DNA of 64,000 nt from assembly GCA_963816155.1 (NCBI GenBank), contig CAWFJE010000010.1:496001-560000 (forward strand), in the 5' to 3' direction. A program made the position numbers and the translations under genes. Position 1 is the first letter of the stretch. Every line of letters begins with the position of its first letter. Origin of the DNA: JAXGXJ01 sp963816155. GTDB lineage: Bacteria; Actinomycetota; Thermoleophilia; RBG-16-64-13. Below are positions 54,970 through 63,273 of this stretch, piece by piece. Under the pieces are notes generated by a model. The model was not told the origin of the DNA, did not search any database, and saw only the letters and a program-made list of their open reading frames with translations.

Positions 54970-55760
54970 TCAGCCCTGCCTCGGCAGGGGCAGGCCACCT
55001 GATACCGGCAGGACCGCGCCCGTGATGTACGAGGACATGTCCGAAACCAGGAACAATGCAGCTTTGGCGACATCCTCGGGGACGCCCATGCGTCCCAGCG
55101 GCGCCATCCCGCCGATCATGGCGAAGAAGGCCTGCGCCTCCTCAGGCGTCTTTCCTTCCACGATCTCGTCGAAGAAGGGAGTCTCAATGGGTCCAGGCAT
55201 GATGGCGTTCACGTAGATGTTGTGCGGCCCGAGTTCCGCCGCCATGTCGTACGTGAGTCCCAAGACCCCGGCCTTCGCCGCGTGATAGTGAGGGTGGGGC
55301 GACGGGGGACTGATGGCACCCAGTGAGGCCATGTTGACTATCTTGCCATAGCCGTTTGCCTTCATATGCGGCACCGCTTCTCTGCTGCACAGGAAGACGG
55401 ACTTGAGGTTGAGATCGACGACCCGGTCCCAGGCCTCCTCGTCGAGTGAGGTGAGGTTGGTGGGCCGACCGTGCGCCCCCACGACCGCGCCCGCGTTGTT
55501 CACCAGGATATCGAGCCTGCCGAAGGCCTCCACGGTGGCGGCGACCATGCCCTTCACCTCGGCACTGCTCGTCACGTCGCATTTGACGGCGAGACCTTTG
55601 CCGCCTGCCGCCTCGATCAAGGCGACCGTCTCTTCCGCGCCGAGCAGATCGATGTCGGCCACGGTGACCCCGCCCCCTCCTGCGCGAAGAGTTGGGCCAT
55701 GGCGCGCCCCATGCCTTTGGCCCCTCCGGTCACGATTGCTACCCGGTCCTGCAGTAACAT
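54970..55760 (-). CDS. SDR-family oxidoreductase, one frameshift
   Basis: About 263 residues. ATG 55760 follows AGAAGGGGG. The N-terminus M-L-L-Q-D-R-V-A-I-V-T-G-G-A-K-G-M-G is in one frame; a missing base in the C-run at ~55668-55671 moves the rest by one, restoring A-G-V-T-V-A-D-I-D and N-N-A-G, the H-Y-H-A-A-K active site and P-G-P-I-E-T-P-F-F. The sequence and the H-Y-H variant make it the closest relative of the SDR at 23346, and both genes sit directly next to an AOR gene, suggesting duplication of an SDR-AOR pair. Confidence 0.82.
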
Positions 55761-55801
55761 CACGGTCCCCCTTCTCCGAAGACTCAGTGCCGTTGTTTCG
55801 C

Positions 55802-57217
55802 TCACGTCGCGGCTCCCACCAGTGCCCGCACGTCCGGCATCTCCTCCAGCCGCGCCGAGCTATCCACCAACCGCTCAGCCTTCTCGCCCGAGATCGGTTC
55901 CCCGGCGTGGGCCAGGCAGTCCACGAACTTGCGCTCGATGTCACCGAACGACAACGGCCGCGAAGGAGTACCGGTGGGGAAGTCCACCTGCTGCTCGAAT
56001 ACGGCGCCGTCGTTCATGGTGATCTGGACGCGTGCGGGTTCCATGCCCAAGTCCCCCCGATCGAGCGCGGGCTCGTTCTGTATGTCGATCTTGGCCGAAA
56101 CAGCCAGGAGATCGGGGCTGGTGATGGCCTCAGGAGTAAAATCGGCAAGGCCTGCACGACGCCGCGCGATGGCAGTGGCCACGCCCCAGGCGAGACTGAA
56201 CTGAGCGTCCACGAAATTCCTGGGCCTGGTTTTGATCTCCAGCGGCGAGCCGAGGAGTCCGTAGGTCCCTTCTCCGCAGAAGATGCTGACGCTGCGCACA
56301 TCATCCGGCCTGATGTCGTGTTCCCGGACCAGCATGAGAGCGGCATCGATGGAGGGATGCACCCCCCGGCAGCAGGGATAGGGCTTGATCGAGACATTCA
56401 CGCCTTCGAAACGCTCGCCCAACTCGCCCACCAGTTTCTCGCGGGAGTAAGAATGCCCGTGATACACGTGGTACATCCCGGCCACCCCTTCCAAGCAGTT
56501 CCGGGCACCCGTGATACCTCGCTTGGCCATGAGGGCGGAGGCGATGCCGCCCCGGACCGCCATGCCCGGTCCCATCCTCTTGGTGAGGGCACCGTCTTTG
56601 ACGCACTGACCGTTCCCCGAAGACTGGTGGTACCCGATGCCGATGGCGTTGGTGATGCCTTCCTCGTCGAGACCCAACAGACGGGCGGCCACGGCGGCCG
56701 CGGTCATGTAGCCAAAGAGCGTGGTGAGATGCCACCCGTACTGATGGATGCTCTCGCCCGGCCGCGTGGCCAAGCCCAACCGACAGATGAAGTCCGTGCC
56801 GACGGCCACCGCAGTGATGAACTCGCGGCCGCTCACACCACCCACATACTCACTCATGGCCAGCGCGGTGGGGATGGTGACCACCCCTGGGTGCATGATC
56901 GCGTCCTCATGCACGTCGTCGAAGTCGAGTGAATGGGCCATGGTGGCGTTCACCTGCGCGGCGTTGGGGGCCGGGACCTTATCGCCCCAGCGCAGGATAC
57001 CGCTCTGCGGAGCGCCTCCCCACTCGAGCACCAAGTCCCGCATCTCTCCCACCCCCACCTCACGGGAACCACCCAGAGCCACGCCGAAGAAGTCGAGGGT
57101 CTGATCCTTGGTCGCCTGCACCACTTCCGGGGGCAGGTCTTCGTAGCGGATATCCCGGAATTTGGCTACGAACAACTGGGTCGCATCAGGAACGCTGGGA
57201 GCACCGACCGGATTCAT
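55802..57217 (-). CDS. MmgE/PrpD-family protein
   Basis: 471 residues, ATG 57217. The all-helical N-terminal domain carries the family signature (N-A-T-M-A-H-S-L-D-F-D-D-V-H near 90-103) and the central A-I-G-I-G-Y-H-Q-S-S-G region; P-Y-P-C-C-R-G-V-H-P-S-I-D near 275 corresponds to the K-P-Y-P-x-C segment. Known members are 2-methylcitrate dehydratase, cis-aconitate decarboxylase and iminodisuccinate epimerase, all acting on branched di- or tricarboxylates. That class of substrate fits a pathway containing a dicarboxylate mutase. First structural gene after the IclR regulator in the transcribed direction. Confidence 0.87.
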   Translation of the reverse strand: MNPVGAPSVPDATQLFVAKFRDIRYEDLPPEVVQATKDQTLDFFGVALGGSREVGVGEMRDLVLEWGGAPQSGILRWGDKVPAPNAAQVNATMAHSLDFDDVHEDAIMHPGVVTIPTALAMSEYVGGVSGREFITAVAVGTDFICRLGLATRPGESIHQYGWHLTTLFGYMTAAAVAARLLGLDEEGITNAIGIGYHQSSGNGQCVKDGALTKRMGPGMAVRGGIASALMAKRGITGARNCLEGVAGMYHVYHGHSYSREKLVGELGERFEGVNVSIKPYPCCRGVHPSIDAALMLVREHDIRPDDVRSVSIFCGEGTYGLLGSPLEIKTRPRNFVDAQFSLAWGVATAIARRRAGLADFTPEAITSPDLLAVSAKIDIQNEPALDRGDLGMEPARVQITMNDGAVFEQQVDFPTGTPSRPLSFGDIERKFVDCLAHAGEPISGEKAERLVDSSARLEEMPDVRALVGAAT

Positions 57218-57275
57218 GGCATCCTCTCCTTGCAGGCAAGTCTCGTAGTCACCGCCCGTTATCCCGGCCGAACGC

Positions 57276-58214
57276 TCAGGAAAGCAGCGACCGCGAAAGC
57301 GGGAAGTGCAGGTTGACGGAGCGGAGCAGGGGGCCGAGCGTCTCGCTCATCTCTCCGGCAACCTCGACCATTCGCCGCCCGATCTCGTGCGCTCTCTCGG
57401 GCGCAAACGAACCGACGACGACAAGGCAGCCGGCGACGCGGCGTCCCGCCTCTGCTTCCGGGGCTTCGACAAAGAGTACGGCGCTGACCGCGTTCAGACC
57501 CGACCAGGTGTTTCCCAGACTCACCCCATAGCCCAGGCGTCGGCTCTCCTCGACCTGAGCGCGGAGTGTCGCCCTGTCGATGCCATCCCTATCAGTCTCG
57601 CCGGCCTCGAGAAGGGAGCCCCTTCCCAGCCAGCGTTCGAACTCGTTCTCTGTGAGCGTGGCCAGATACGCCCTACCGTGAGCACCCCAGGTGAGCGGAT
57701 AACGATGCCCGACGTCGATGGCCACATACGCCCCACCCAGGGGGTGGCGCCGCGCGATGACGAACAGCGTCTCTCCAGACGCGATACCCAAGTGAGTGCC
57801 GCAACCAGTCTGGGCCGCTAGTTGCTCAAGGTAGGGGGAAGCGGCCTGGGCGAGGTCGGTGTTGTTCATGAACGCTTGGGACAGGAGCAGCAGCTTGGCA
57901 CCCAAGCGGTAGCCCTTGGTGCGGTCGTTGCGAGTGACCAAGCCGGCGTTGCGCAGCGTGTTGAGAATAGCCAAGCCCTTACTCTTGCTGATGCCCACCT
58001 CTTTGGTGAGTTGGGTCAGCGAAGCTTCACCACCCACAGTGTTGGCCAGGGAGAAGAGGAGGCGTATGGACTGGTCGACCGCCGGCACTTGCTGAAGGTA
58101 GGAATCCTTGCCTCCGCGCTCAGCCGCTCCGCCTGCTGGTTGTTCAGTAGACGGTATCGAGTTCAGCATAGCGTCCATGACCGCCATCTTAGGAGGTCCA
58201 TCTTCATCTGTCAA
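57276..58214 (-). CDS. IclR-family transcriptional regulator
   Basis: Up to 312 residues; the start is uncertain (TTG 58214, ATG 58187 or ATG 58178, none with a strong site). A winged helix-turn-helix spans ~45-110 (A-V-D-Q-S-I-R-L-L, S-L-T-Q-L-T-K-E-V-G-I-S-K-S, Y-R-L-G), followed by the GAF-like effector domain (G-C-G-T-H-L-G-I-A-S-G-E-T near 143, with the A-H-G-R-A-Y-L-A segment). The N-terminal ~45 residues are a polar extension. IclR proteins commonly control aromatic-acid catabolism and bind short palindromes near promoters. The palindrome at 58656 and its partner at 35767 are candidate sites. Confidence 0.88.
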   Translation of the reverse strand: MTDEDGPPKMAVMDAMLNSIPSTEQPAGGAAERGGKDSYLQQVPAVDQSIRLLFSLANTVGGEASLTQLTKEVGISKSKGLAILNTLRNAGLVTRNDRTKGYRLGAKLLLLSQAFMNNTDLAQAASPYLEQLAAQTGCGTHLGIASGETLFVIARRHPLGGAYVAIDVGHRYPLTWGAHGRAYLATLTENEFERWLGRGSLLEAGETDRDGIDRATLRAQVEESRRLGYGVSLGNTWSGLNAVSAVLFVEAPEAEAGRRVAGCLVVVGSFAPERAHEIGRRMVEVAGEMSETLGPLLRSVNLHFPLSRSLLS

Positions 58215-58220
58215 GCTGCA

Positions 58221-58630
58221 TCACCCCAGAAATGCCCTGCGAACCGAATCGTCCGACATGATCTCCGTGATGTCCCCTTCAAAGACCATCCGGCCCACCT
58301 CGATCACGTAGCAGCGCTGCGCGACTCGACTGAACAATCCGGCGTTCTGCTCCACCAGCAAGACACTCACGCCGCGCTGGTCTTGTCGTGTTGATATTGT
58401 CGGCTAGGTTGTTAATGACGATGGGAGCCAACCCTAGAGAAGGCTCGTCCATCATGAGGAGTCGGGGCCTCGACCTCAACGGACGACCGATCACCAGCAT
58501 CTGCTGCTCGCCCCCACTCAGGCTTCCGGACCGGAACGCAGCGGGATCAGCCCGGAGATGGCCTTCAAGATGCTATTGGAACCGTCCTTGCCGATTGCTG
58601 GCGCTATGACGTCTGGTTCCTCTTCAGAGC
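58221..58630 (-). pseudogene. Decayed livF (ABC ATPase) remnant
   Basis: Reads as LivF in pieces. The 5' piece keeps I-L-K-A-I-S-G-L-I-P-L-R-S-G, but the Walker A loop before it has degenerated to I-G-K-D-G-S-N-S, losing the lysine. It then jumps, with a change of frame, directly to L-S-G-G-E-Q-Q-M-L, so ~70-75 residues are gone. Walker B (L-L-M-M-D-E-P-S-L-G-L-A-P) is kept; a second shift near 58385-58400 leads to R-G-V-S-V-L-L-V-E-Q-N-A and a normal C-terminus ending at 58221. Unlike the one-base slips elsewhere, a lost P-loop plus an internal deletion is true decay. It was probably part of the livHM operon now at 62194-64000. Confidence 0.82.
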
Positions 58631-58655
58631 CGTTCTGTACTGAGGCGGGAGTTAT

Positions 58656-58676
58656 GTATACTGAACCTAGTTCAGT
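58656..58676 (+). promoter_or_regulatory. Perfect operator-like palindrome over a -10 element
   Basis: ACTGAAC (58660-58666), CTA, GTTCAGT (58670-58676): exact 7-bp arms around 3 bases. It overlaps TATACT (58657-58662), a good -10 word for the plus-strand MFS gene whose start is at 58839, so a bound protein would block RNA polymerase. The 11 bases GTATACTGAAC recur at 35767 before the GRE. The adjacent IclR gene is the natural candidate for its regulator. Confidence 0.55.
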
Positions 58677-58838
58677 CCCCCCTCGACAGCGCCCAGCTTA
58701 CGACGGCACACAGCCAGTTGTCAAACCGATTGTTGGCGTTGCTGTGAATGGGACGGACATCGTCGGGCCATGCACCGACTACGATCGGTGGCAGAAGCGC
58801 GACAACGCAACAGCCACCGTGGACATGGAGGATCGAGC

Positions 58839-60335
58839 GTGCCCGATTCTGGAGGAGAACTGAGCCGGCTCCGCTGGTGGCTACTCCTCATCGCGTCCAT
58901 CGGACTGTTCATGGCCTCGCTCGACTCGAGCATCTTGGCGGTGGCTCTGCCCACCATCTCCGCCGACCTTCAGCTGACCTTCAGCGAGGCCCTCTGGGCA
59001 CAGACCTCCTATATCCTCGTCGTCACCATTCTTCTCATCCCTATCGGCAGGTGGGCAGAGCGGGTGGGACTCTACCTGGTCTACTGGCTCGGCGTGCTGC
59101 TCTTCGGCATCTTCTCAGTGGTGGTGGCGTTTTCATTCGATGGCCCGTCGCTGATAGCAGCGCGAGTGTGCCAGGGAGCCGGGGGCGCGATGATACTCGC
59201 CACCAGCGCGGCCATCGTGACTGCGGCCTTCCCCCCTCGGGAACGGGGCCGAGCCCTGGGTCTGAACATGATGGCCGTCACCCTCGGCCTCACGGTGGGA
59301 CCGCCACTGGGTGGCCTGATCGTGACCCACATGGGGTGGCCCTGGATCTTCCTTGTCAAAGTGCCGATCGCCGTCGCCACCCTTGCGGCTGGGTGGCACC
59401 TTCTCGGAGCGGAGAAGCGCGACAGGGCGGCGGCTCGGGTGCGTTCCGGCGTAGTGGGGGTCGCGAGCATCGACATCCTCGGCGCTGCCTTGCTGGGACT
59501 GTTGCTTGTGTCTCTGTTTGTCCCCCTGATCTTCTCCCCCCTCTGGGGATGGGGCAGTTGGGAGACCATCGTGCTGCTCGCCGGTGCCGTAGTCTTCTTG
59601 CTGCTCTTCGTGGCGCAGGAGGCCCGGGCCCGCGACCCCATCATCGATCTCGGTATGTTCCGCCGCAGCCGCGTGTTTGCAGCGGCGAATGCCGCCTCGT
59701 TGCTGTACCATGCGGCCGCCTACGGCGTGACCATCTTCACCGCCGTCTTCTTGGTCGTGGCCCAAGGAAGATCTCCCCAGGAAGCCGGGCTCATCCTTCT
59801 CGTACAGCCGCTGGTGATGACCGTGGTGACGCCGCTGTCGGGCCGGCTCTCCGACCGCCTGGGCTCCCGCGGCCTCTCCGCGCTGGGTATGGTGATCACC
59901 GCTGGTGGCATGGTGCAACTCGCGCTGCTCGCCCTCTCCTCGAGCACGGGACAGATCGTTGCTGCCTTGGCGACCCTGGGGCTGGGGCTGTCGATCTTCA
60001 GCACTCCTAACTTCTCGGCCATCATGGGCTCGGTCGGGCGCTCGGACCTGGGGGTCGCGTCGGGGCTCTTCGCCACCACCCGCTTTCTCGGGATGGGCGT
60101 CTCCATAGCCATCCTGGGGGCGATCGCCGCCTCGGAACTGGGTAGGGAAGGGGGCAAGGTGATTCTTCTCGGTACCAATGCGGATGTCACGAACACCGCG
60201 GCATTCGTGGCCGGGTACACGCAGGCCATGTTCGTGGGAGCCGGGATCGCCTTGGTGGGCGCGCTGCTATCGCTGGTACCGGAGCGACGACCGGCCGTCA
60301 CAGCCGCAGAGGCGCCGGCCGGCGAAGCCGTCTAG
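58839..60335 (+). CDS. MFS drug:H+ antiporter family (DHA2) exporter
   Basis: 498 residues from GTG 58839, 9 bases after GGAGG; a longer reading from 58770 lacks a site. Fourteen predicted membrane helices: D-S-S-I-L-A-V-A-L-P-T-I near 23-34 is the DHA2 motif of helix 1, G-R-W-A-E-R-V-G is motif A, R-V-C-Q-G-A-G-G-A near 107 is motif B, and G-L-T-V-G-P-P-L-G-G near 146-155 is motif C, the antiporter signature. Likely exports toxic phenolics or pathway acids. It stands alone on the plus strand behind the operator-like palindrome. Confidence 0.88.
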   Translation: MPDSGGELSRLRWWLLLIASIGLFMASLDSSILAVALPTISADLQLTFSEALWAQTSYILVVTILLIPIGRWAERVGLYLVYWLGVLLFGIFSVVVAFSFDGPSLIAARVCQGAGGAMILATSAAIVTAAFPPRERGRALGLNMMAVTLGLTVGPPLGGLIVTHMGWPWIFLVKVPIAVATLAAGWHLLGAEKRDRAAARVRSGVVGVASIDILGAALLGLLLVSLFVPLIFSPLWGWGSWETIVLLAGAVVFLLLFVAQEARARDPIIDLGMFRRSRVFAAANAASLLYHAAAYGVTIFTAVFLVVAQGRSPQEAGLILLVQPLVMTVVTPLSGRLSDRLGSRGLSALGMVITAGGMVQLALLALSSSTGQIVAALATLGLGLSIFSTPNFSAIMGSVGRSDLGVASGLFATTRFLGMGVSIAILGAIAASELGREGGKVILLGTNADVTNTAAFVAGYTQAMFVGAGIALVGALLSLVPERRPAVTAAEAPAGEAV

Positions 60336-60477
60336 CGGCGGAGACCGGTGACAAGGACGGCGTCCGCGCGCCGCGTTTGCAGACGCCCTTCCTCGCGTCT
60401 GACGCGCCGACGCCACGGACGACGCCCGCTGTGCGATTATTGAGAAGCACCGCGCAACAGCCAGGAGGAGCGTCACC

Positions 60478-62112
60478 GTGCCCATCACCGACCTGCTAGC
60501 CCGCAACGCAGCCCTCTACGGAGACGAAGTGTGTCTCGTGGAGCTCAACCCCTGTCTGGAAGAGAAGCGCGAGGTGACTTGGCGCGACTACGAGCTCATC
60601 GAGACGAACCCCACCATCCACTCCCGGCGGGAGATAACCTGGCGCCAGTTCGACGAGGCGGCCAACCGCTTCGCCAACCTCCTGCTTGCCAGGGGTCTGG
60701 GCAAGGGGAACAAAGTGGCCCTGCTACTCATGAACAGCCTGGAGTGGCTGCCCATATACTTCGGCATCCTCAAGAGCGGCGCCGTGGCCGTTCCCATGAA
60801 CTATCGCTACACTGCTGACGAGATCGAGTACTGCCTCAAACTGGCAGAAGCGGACGCGCTGGTCTTCGGTCCTGAGTTCATCGGTCGCGTCGAGGCCATC
60901 GCCGACCGTATCCCCGGTGTAGAGCCCCGCTTCTTCCTCAACGGCTGCACCCCCACCTTCGCCGAAAGCTATTGGGAGTCGGTCTCCGGGGTGTCTGCCG
61001 AGGCGCCATTGGTGGGACTGGCCGACGAGGAAGATGCAGCCATCTACTTCTCCTCAGGGACAACCGGTTTCCCCAAAGCCATCCTTCACGACCACCGCAG
61101 CATCCTTTCGGCCTGTATCGTCGAGCAGAATCACCACGGGCAGACGCGCGAGGACCGCTTCCTGTGCATTCCGCCCCTCTACCACACCGGCGCCAAAATG
61201 CACTGGTTCGGCAGCCTCCTATCGGGGAGCCGGGCGGTCCTGCTGCGCGGCGTGAGGCCCGACTGGATCCTCGAGGCGGTCTCTGACGAGGGCATCACCA
61301 ACGCATGGCTCCTGGTTCCTTGGGCCAGCGACCTCCTTCACGCCATTGAAGCGGGCGAGGTGAACCTGGCCGACTACGAACTGGATCAGTGGAAGCTCAT
61401 GCACATCGGGGCTCAGCCAGTGCCGCCCAGCCTCATCAAGACCTGGAAGACGTACTTCCCCGACCATCTCTACGACACCAACTACGGCCTCAGCGAGTCT
61501 GTCGGTCCGGGCTGCGTCCACCTGGGCGTCGAGAACATCCACAAGGTGGGCGCCATCGGCAAGGCCGGGCACCTCTGGGAGACCAAGATAGTCGACGAGG
61601 CGGGCGCCCCGGTGGAGCGAGGCGACGTGGGCGAGTTGGCGGTCAAGGGACCCGGGGTCATGAAGTGCTACTACAGCGATCCCGAGGCCACAGCCGCCGT
61701 GCTCAAGGACGGCTGGCTGCTGACGGGCGACATGGCCCGCGAGGACGAGGATGACTTCATCTACCTGGTCGACCGCAAGAAAGACGTCGTCATCACCGGA
61801 GGGGAGAACCTCTATCCCGTGCAGATCGAGGACTTTCTCCATCGCCATCCGGACATCAAGGACGTGGCCGTCATCGGCCTACCCGATGAACGCCTGGGCG
61901 AGATAGCAGCGGCCATCATCGAGCTGAAGCGAGGCCACAAGGCCACCGAGCAAGACATCATGGAGTTCTGCTCCGGCCTTCCCCGTTACAAGCGCCCGCG
62001 CAAGATCATCTTCGACCCTGTCCCACGCAACGCCACGGGCAAGATCGAGAAACCCAAGCTGCGCGAGAAATACGGTGCCGGCAACCTCATCGAGGCGGAG
62101 ACCACGCGGTAG
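60478..62112 (+). CDS. AMP-forming acyl-CoA ligase (class I adenylate-forming enzyme)
   Basis: 544 residues, GTG 60478 behind AGGAGGAG. The ATP loop Y-F-S-S-G-T-T-G-F-P-K-A is at ~190-201, Y-G-L-S-E-S (A5 motif) near 338, T-G-D-M-A (A7) near 418, D-R-K-K-D-V-V-I-T-G-G-E-N-L-Y-P near 431-446, and the catalytic lysine in N-A-T-G-K-I-E-K near 522. Activates a fatty, aromatic or alicyclic acid to its CoA ester with ATP. The presence of a CoA ligase shows that at least part of the pathway runs on CoA thioesters. It ends 82 bases before the convergent liv permease gene. Confidence 0.9.
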   Translation: MPITDLLARNAALYGDEVCLVELNPCLEEKREVTWRDYELIETNPTIHSRREITWRQFDEAANRFANLLLARGLGKGNKVALLLMNSLEWLPIYFGILKSGAVAVPMNYRYTADEIEYCLKLAEADALVFGPEFIGRVEAIADRIPGVEPRFFLNGCTPTFAESYWESVSGVSAEAPLVGLADEEDAAIYFSSGTTGFPKAILHDHRSILSACIVEQNHHGQTREDRFLCIPPLYHTGAKMHWFGSLLSGSRAVLLRGVRPDWILEAVSDEGITNAWLLVPWASDLLHAIEAGEVNLADYELDQWKLMHIGAQPVPPSLIKTWKTYFPDHLYDTNYGLSESVGPGCVHLGVENIHKVGAIGKAGHLWETKIVDEAGAPVERGDVGELAVKGPGVMKCYYSDPEATAAVLKDGWLLTGDMAREDEDDFIYLVDRKKDVVITGGENLYPVQIEDFLHRHPDIKDVAVIGLPDERLGEIAAAIIELKRGHKATEQDIMEFCSGLPRYKRPRKIIFDPVPRNATGKIEKPKLREKYGAGNLIEAETTR

Positions 62113-62175
62113 GTGGCTCGGGCGGCCGGCACACCTGGCGGCTCATTCTGAGTAGAGTACCGCCAAGTCCTGCGA

Positions 62176-62202
62176 ACTCCCTCGGTGGACCCGCTAGGGA
62201 GT
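62176..62202. terminator. Hairpin between convergent genes
   Basis: ACTCCCT (62176-62182) and AGGGAGT (62196-62202) are exact complements around 13 bases, in the gap between the CoA ligase and the convergent livM; the right arm overlaps the livM stop. Suitable as a bidirectional terminator, although no T-run follows on either side. Confidence 0.45.
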
Positions 62203-63273
62203 CTCACCGCCGTCGGCGGGAGCGGGTCTGGCCGCAGCCGCCGGAGGTGCGGATACCAGCACCCTCCGGGTCGGGAACACGAAGAACTTGGTGCGCTTGG
62301 CTATGAAGCCGTAGATGCCGCCCAAACTCCACAGCGGCACTATGACCGCGACCAATCCCAGAACGATGAAGTACCAGCCGCCGTACTGACTGGTGGTCTC
62401 CCGAAGCAGGTAGAAGATGACGGCGCCGATGATCGGGCCCTCCACGGTGCCCAGCCCTCCGACGACGGCCATGAACACCATGTAGGCGCTCCAATTGATG
62501 GCAAAGACCGAGGCAGGTTGGATGCGAAGCAGACTCATGGCCAAGACCCCTCCCATGAGAGCGCATCCGGCTCCAGCCACTACGAACACGAACATCCGCG
62601 TCCGCCACAGGTTCACTCCCGAGCTTTCAGCCGCGAGGTCTTCATCGCGGATAGCCTTGAGGGCCAGACCAGTCCGCGTGCGCAAGATGATATATACGAC
62701 GGCGATAGCCACGGCGGCCAGAGCAAGAGCCCACCAGTAGGTCGCGGCGATACGGGCTTCATTGCTGACCCCTGTTGCCGCCTGAATGGTCACGCCCGAG
62801 CCTCCACCGGTCGCCTCGATGTTGGAGATGATCATGCGATACATCTCGGCCAGGACCATCGTGCCGATGGCCAGATAGCCGCCCCGCAGCTTGAACACGA
62901 TGGCCGCCGACGGGATAGCGACCAGCGCGCCGACCAGAGCGGAGAAGGCAACGGCCAGAAACAGCGGGACGTGGACCACGTCTGCGAAGAACCACAGGCC
63001 GTATGCGCCTAGACCGATGTATCCCTGCTGGCCGACAGAAATGATGCCCCCGAAGCCAAGCAGTAGGTTCCAGAACTGCGCCAATGAAATGAAGAGAAAC
63101 AGGTCGATGAGGCGCCGTGTCCAGGCTGTGCCGGCGAAAGCCGGGACAAAGGCCAGGATGAGAAGCACGACGATGCCCGCCCCGAGAATGATCAAGTGGG
63201 TACGGCTGGCGACACGAACCGAAGCCCGCGAGGCGGTACTCGCAGAGACGGATGAAACGTTTGGTCTGTTCAT
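62194..63273 (-). CDS. livM: LivM-type ABC permease (second system)
   Basis: 359 residues; ATG 63273 overlaps the stop of the upstream permease as ATGA. Eight to ten hydrophobic helices; G-G-I-I-S-V-G-Q-Q-G-Y-I-G near 74-86 is the LivM first-half motif and K-A-I-R-D-E-D-L-A-A-E-S-S-G-V near 228-242 is the EAA-like loop for ATPase contact. A Pro/Ala-rich tail follows the last helix. No livG/livF follows: the next genes downstream belong to the opposite strand, and a decayed livF lies 3.6 kb away, so this pair either uses ATPases from elsewhere or is losing function. Confidence 0.9.
   Translation of the reverse strand: MNRPNVSSVSASTASRASVRVASRTHLIILGAGIVVLLILAFVPAFAGTAWTRRLIDLFLFISLAQFWNLLLGFGGIISVGQQGYIGLGAYGLWFFADVVHVPLFLAVAFSALVGALVAIPSAAIVFKLRGGYLAIGTMVLAEMYRMIISNIEATGGGSGVTIQAATGVSNEARIAATYWWALALAAVAIAVVYIILRTRTGLALKAIRDEDLAAESSGVNLWRTRMFVFVVAGAGCALMGGVLAMSLLRIQPASVFAINWSAYMVFMAVVGGLGTVEGPIIGAVIFYLLRETTSQYGGWYFIVLGLVAVIVPLWSLGGIYGFIAKRTKFFVFPTRRVLVSAPPAAAARPAPADGGETP

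Noticed and set aside
60478..62112. Repeated R-E-V-T-W-R / R-E-I-T-W-R segment in the CoA ligase N-terminus as a tandem duplication
   Set aside because: I recall the same double segment in ligases of this group from other anaerobes, so it is a family trait rather than a local event.
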